A DNA stretch of 9,349 bases from Pseudomonadota bacterium (GTDB lineage Bacteria > Pseudomonadota > Gammaproteobacteria > Arenicellales > Poriferihabitantaceae). Positions 5,988-9,349 of this stretch are shown here, in pieces (within the stretch, counting starts at the first letter, position 1; every line of letters starts with the position of its first letter). The notes beneath the pieces were generated by a model, which saw nothing but the letters and a program-made list of their open reading frames with translations, ran no database searches and was not told where the DNA came from. The stretch is from the NCBI GenBank assembly GCA_024226105.1, contig JAAELZ010000046.1, forward strand, positions 1 through 9,349. The letters are read 5' to 3'. Position numbers and translations under genes: made by a program.

Positions 5988-8900
5988 ATGCTGCAGAAAA
6001 ATCCTGATTCGGTGCAATACCAGCTTACTGACCGATACGACCGCCATGAGGGCCGGGTTTTCCTGACCGGCGCCCAGGCATTGGTCCGAATCATGCTCGA
6101 TCAGGCACGCCGTGATCAGGCAAGTGGATTGAAAACGGCCGGCTTCGTCTCCGGTTACCGAGGTTCGCCGCTTGGCGGGCTGGATCTGGAACTGTGGCGG
6201 GTAAAAGACCAGCTGGACAATAGCGCAGTCAGCTTCATGCCTGCCGTCAACGAAGACCTGGGGGCGAGCGCAGTGCTGGGTGCGCAACAGGCGGTGCTTG
6301 ATGCCGATTGCCAGTATGAGGGCATTTTTTCCATGTGGTACGGCAAAGGCCCGGGGGTCGACCGGTCCGGCGATGCTCTGCGGCACGGAAACGCCTATGG
6401 CTCCTCGCCAAAGGGCGGGGTTCTCGTGGTTGCCGGTGACGACCACGGCTGTGTTTCATCGTCCATGCCGCACCAGTCCGACGTCGCCTTCATGGCCTGG
6501 TTCATACCCGTTCTCAATCCGGCTTCGGTGGCGGAGTATCTGGAGTATGGTGAATACGGCATTGCACTTTCGCGCTTCAGCGGAACCTGGGTCGGCTTCA
6601 AGGCAATCTCCGAAACCGTGGAATCCGGCCGGTCAATCGAATTGCAGCCTGACCGCTCATTTATCATCCCGGATTTGGAGGGGCCGACCGGCGGGTTGCA
6701 TGTACGCCGCGCCGACCTGCCCAGTGTGGAAATAGAAACACGCATCAGCCACAAGATGCATGCTGTGAAGGAATTTGTCGAGGCTAATCCGATCGACCGT
6801 CGAATCTATGATGTGCCCGACGCACATTTCGGAATCGTCACCACCGGCAAAGGTCACCTCGACCTGATGGAGGCCCTGCGTCTGCTTGGCCTCAACGAGA
6901 GCAAGTGTCGCGCACTCGGCATCGATATCTACAAAGTTGGCATGGTCTGGCCGTTGGCCCGGCGCGATGCATTGAATTTTGTTCGAGGCAAGCGCGAAGT
7001 GCTTGTGGTGGAGGAAAAGCGGGGCATCATCGAAAGCCAGTTCAAGGAGTATTTCTACGACTGGCCCGGCGACAAACCGGAAAAGATGGTCGGCAAACAG
7101 GAGGCCCAGTCCTCCCGCGATCTTGTGCCCTGGATTGGTGAACTGGGCCCGCTGGGCCTGGTGCCTGTTGTGGCCGAGCGGCTCGACCGTTTCTTTCCCG
7201 AAGAACAATTGATGGACAAGGCGCGCAAACTTGCCGAGCCGGCGCCGGTGGCACTTAGTACGGATGGCGCTACCCGAACGCCGTATTTTTGCTCAGGCTG
7301 TCCCCACAATACTTCCACAAAAGTGCCGCAGGGCAGCCAGGCAGCATCCGGAATTGGCTGCCACGTCATGGCAAGCTGGATGGACCGTAACACCTATGGC
7401 TATGCCCAGATGGGTGGCGAGGGGGTGCCGTGGGTGGCGGCTTCCAGATTCAACGGCGGCCAGCATATTTTTCAGAACCTGGGTGAGGGAACCTGGTATC
7501 ACTCCGGTTCGCTGGCAATCAGGCAGGCTGTTGCAGCGGGCACCAACATCACCTACAAGATCCTCTACAATGGCGCGGTTGCAATGACCGGCGGGCAGCC
7601 GGTCGACGGCCCGATCAGTGTTTCAGGTATTGCCCAGACCTGCCGGGCGGAAGGAATTGAGCGCATCGCGGTGGTGTCCGATGATATCGAAAAATTCAGC
7701 ACCAGGGATTTCCCCGTAGAAACCAGCTTTCACGATCGGGCACAAATGAATCAGCTGCAGTGTGAATTGCGGGAGATCAAGGGTGTCAGCGTTCTCATCT
7801 ATGAACAGGCCTGCGCAACGGAAAAACGGCGCAATCGCAAGCGCGGCCTGGTGGCAGATTTAAAACGCTATGCCTTCATCAACCCCCTCGTTTGCGAGGG
7901 TTGTGGAGACTGTTCGCTGGAAAGCAATTGCCTGAGTGTGGAACCGCTGGAAACGGAATTCGGGCGCAAACGCAAGATCAACCTGTCCACATGCAATAAG
8001 GATTTCTCCTGCCTGAACGGTTTCTGCCCCAGTTTCGTTACCATTGAGGGGGGCGAACGGGCAAAGAGCTCATCCACCGGGCTAGATGTCGAGACCTTAC
8101 TCCAGGGTATCGGCGAACCGGATCTGCCGTCTCTCGAGAATCCTTTCGATCTGCTGGTAACCGGTGTTGGCGGCACCGGCGTCGTGACAATTGGCGCGCT
8201 AATTACCATGGCCGCCCATCTTGAGGGGCTTGGCGTCAGTGTGCTGGACTTTACCGGCTTTGCCCAGAAATTCGGTACGGTGCTGAGCTATATCCGCCTC
8301 GGTGCCGCGCCGGATGAGTTGAACCAGGTCCGCATTGCGAGAGGTTCTGCAGATGCGGTGATCGGTTGTGACATCGTGGTCAGCTCTTCACCGCGGGCCT
8401 CAACCCACTATCGGCCCGGAACCCGCATTGCCCTGAACACCGCAGAAATGCCGACCGGTGATCTGGTGCTGCGGCGCGATGCCGACCTGAAAACCGGCGA
8501 GAGGGAAACCGCGATTCGCCGGGCTGCGGGTGAGAATAATGTCTTCGCGCTCAATGCCAACACCATCGCCGAAGAGCTTCTTGGTGATGCTATCTATGCG
8601 AACATGATCATGCTCGGCTTTTCCTGGCAACAGGGATTGGTGCCAGTCGAGCAGACCACGCTCGATGATGCTATTGTCCTGAATGAAGTCCAGATAGACA
8701 AGAACAGGTTGGCGATCGCAATTGGCCGGGTTATGGCATCAAACCCTGAACGTCTCACGCCTCTCCTTGGCGAAAACAGCAATTCGCAACCGACAACGGA
8801 TCAACAGATCGCCACCCGGGCGGAATTCCTGACCGGATATCAGAATCCCGCTTATGCCGGCCGCTATCGCAAACACATTGCAGGATTCCGTGCGACCCTG

Positions 8901-9349
8901 CCTGCCGATGCGCCGGAGGATTTCATTACCCTGGCTGCCAAATCACTGTTTAAGCTCATGGCCTATAAAGACGAGTATGAAGTCGCTAGACTGCATAACC
9001 AAAAGGATTTCTCAGAGGCGTTGCACCGCCAATTTACCGGTGATTTCAAGGTTCGTTATCATCTTGCCTCACCCCTGTTATCGTTTGGGCAGGATGCGCG
9101 GGGTCGACCGAAAAAACGAGCTTTCGGTCCCTGGATCAAGATACTGTTTCGCATGCTCGCCCGGGCAAAATTTCTGCGCGGCGGCCGGGCCGACCCATTC
9201 GGCTATACGCGTGAGCGTTGCATGAACAGGGAGCTTATCGTGTGGTATTGTGATTTGCTTGTCCGGGTAGCCGAAAATTACAAGCCGCAAAATGCTGATG
9301 CCTGCCGTGCCATTCTCGAGGCGCCAGTGGAAATGCGCGGCTACGGCCC
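5988..9349 (+). CDS. Fused indolepyruvate (2-oxoacid):ferredoxin oxidoreductase, IorA-IorB type, 3' end cut off
   Basis: Oxidatively decarboxylates indolepyruvate or related aryl/branched 2-oxo acids to acyl-CoA using thiamine diphosphate and iron-sulfur clusters. The frame is open for 1,120 codons to the window edge. The family is usually about 1,150-1,200 aa, so probably only the last few dozen residues are missing. Domain order is an N-terminal alpha-like domain with SGYRGSPLGGLD (55-66); a thiamine-binding region with CSGCPH (435-440), GIGCH (455-459), GEG (499-501) and NGAVAMTGGQ (528-537); a cysteine cluster CEGCGDC...C (636, 639, 642, 648) plus C669, C675 and C680; an IorB/gamma-like domain with TGVGGTGVV (about 725-733); then a long C-terminal region typical of this fused bacterial form. 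The start has AAGGGG (5973-5978) 9 nt upstream. The divergent AsnC-type regulator supports a role in amino-acid breakdown. The true substrate and the electron acceptor cannot be read from sequence. Confidence 0.9.
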   Translation, partial: MLQKNPDSVQYQLTDRYDRHEGRVFLTGAQALVRIMLDQARRDQASGLKTAGFVSGYRGSPLGGLDLELWRVKDQLDNSAVSFMPAVNEDLGASAVLGAQQAVLDADCQYEGIFSMWYGKGPGVDRSGDALRHGNAYGSSPKGGVLVVAGDDHGCVSSSMPHQSDVAFMAWFIPVLNPASVAEYLEYGEYGIALSRFSGTWVGFKAISETVESGRSIELQPDRSFIIPDLEGPTGGLHVRRADLPSVEIETRISHKMHAVKEFVEANPIDRRIYDVPDAHFGIVTTGKGHLDLMEALRLLGLNESKCRALGIDIYKVGMVWPLARRDALNFVRGKREVLVVEEKRGIIESQFKEYFYDWPGDKPEKMVGKQEAQSSRDLVPWIGELGPLGLVPVVAERLDRFFPEEQLMDKARKLAEPAPVALSTDGATRTPYFCSGCPHNTSTKVPQGSQAASGIGCHVMASWMDRNTYGYAQMGGEGVPWVAASRFNGGQHIFQNLGEGTWYHSGSLAIRQAVAAGTNITYKILYNGAVAMTGGQPVDGPISVSGIAQTCRAEGIERIAVVSDDIEKFSTRDFPVETSFHDRAQMNQLQCELREIKGVSVLIYEQACATEKRRNRKRGLVADLKRYAFINPLVCEGCGDCSLESNCLSVEPLETEFGRKRKINLSTCNKDFSCLNGFCPSFVTIEGGERAKSSSTGLDVETLLQGIGEPDLPSLENPFDLLVTGVGGTGVVTIGALITMAAHLEGLGVSVLDFTGFAQKFGTVLSYIRLGAAPDELNQVRIARGSADAVIGCDIVVSSSPRASTHYRPGTRIALNTAEMPTGDLVLRRDADLKTGERETAIRRAAGENNVFALNANTIAEELLGDAIYANMIMLGFSWQQGLVPVEQTTLDDAIVLNEVQIDKNRLAIAIGRVMASNPERLTPLLGENSNSQPTTDQQIATRAEFLTGYQNPAYAGRYRKHIAGFRATLPADAPEDFITLAAKSLFKLMAYKDEYEVARLHNQKDFSEALHRQFTGDFKVRYHLASPLLSFGQDARGRPKKRAFGPWIKILFRMLARAKFLRGGRADPFGYTRERCMNRELIVWYCDLLVRVAENYKPQNADACRAILEAPVEMRGYG

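Noticed and set aside
6247..7587. Several mid-sized frames on both strands inside the oxidoreductase gene.
   Set aside because: They are GC-driven shadows of a continuous 1,120-codon frame with recognisable domain motifs throughout.
1..9349. A mobile element, toxin-antitoxin, defence or CRISPR system.
   Set aside because: No transposase, integrase, terminal repeats, spaced direct repeats, nuclease or toxin motifs were seen; the genes are metabolic, regulatory or exported proteins.

Overview
The window looks like ordinary chromosomal DNA from a proteobacterium, most likely a gammaproteobacterium. That is inferred from the close match of GabD and GabT to the enterobacterial and pseudomonad enzymes, the fused indolepyruvate-oxidoreductase type, mid-range GC and short Shine-Dalgarno-led operons. 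Species cannot be named from sequence alone. There are seven genes, five complete and two cut by the window edges. I see no phage, transposon, CRISPR, tRNA or rRNA.

Left block (1-3110): the start of a LysR-type regulator runs leftward off the window. Divergent from it is a two-gene GABA operon, gabD (succinate-semialdehyde dehydrogenase) then gabT (4-aminobutyrate aminotransferase), 12 bp apart. Together the enzymes convert GABA to succinate. The 98-bp divergent control region carries three copies of a TTTTA-type arm in alternating orientation, a candidate regulator site.

Middle block (3111-5393): a 116-bp convergent gap has overlapping, mutually exclusive hairpins. Two leftward genes for exported proteins of unknown role follow: a 401-aa protein with two DUF1566/Lcl_C-type domains, and a 148-aa NTF2/SnoaL-like protein. 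They are separated by a 292-bp non-coding stretch with a long pyrimidine tract and a repeated TTTATGC word. A good intrinsic terminator at 5294-5325 closes the next leftward gene.

Right block (5394-9349): a leftward Lrp/AsnC-family regulator is divergent from a very long gene for a fused indolepyruvate (2-oxoacid):ferredoxin oxidoreductase, open for 1,120 codons to the window end. The arrangement suggests the AsnC-type protein controls the oxidoreductase and itself. Both flanking blocks thus point to amino-acid catabolism: GABA on the left, transaminated aromatic or other amino acids (2-oxo acids) on the right.

I did not find a convincing undescribed system. The points worth a second look are regulatory architecture (divergent operators, competing hairpins, a near-leaderless AsnC promoter), a Lys-to-Arg change in the GabD cofactor site, and the two uncharacterised exported proteins.
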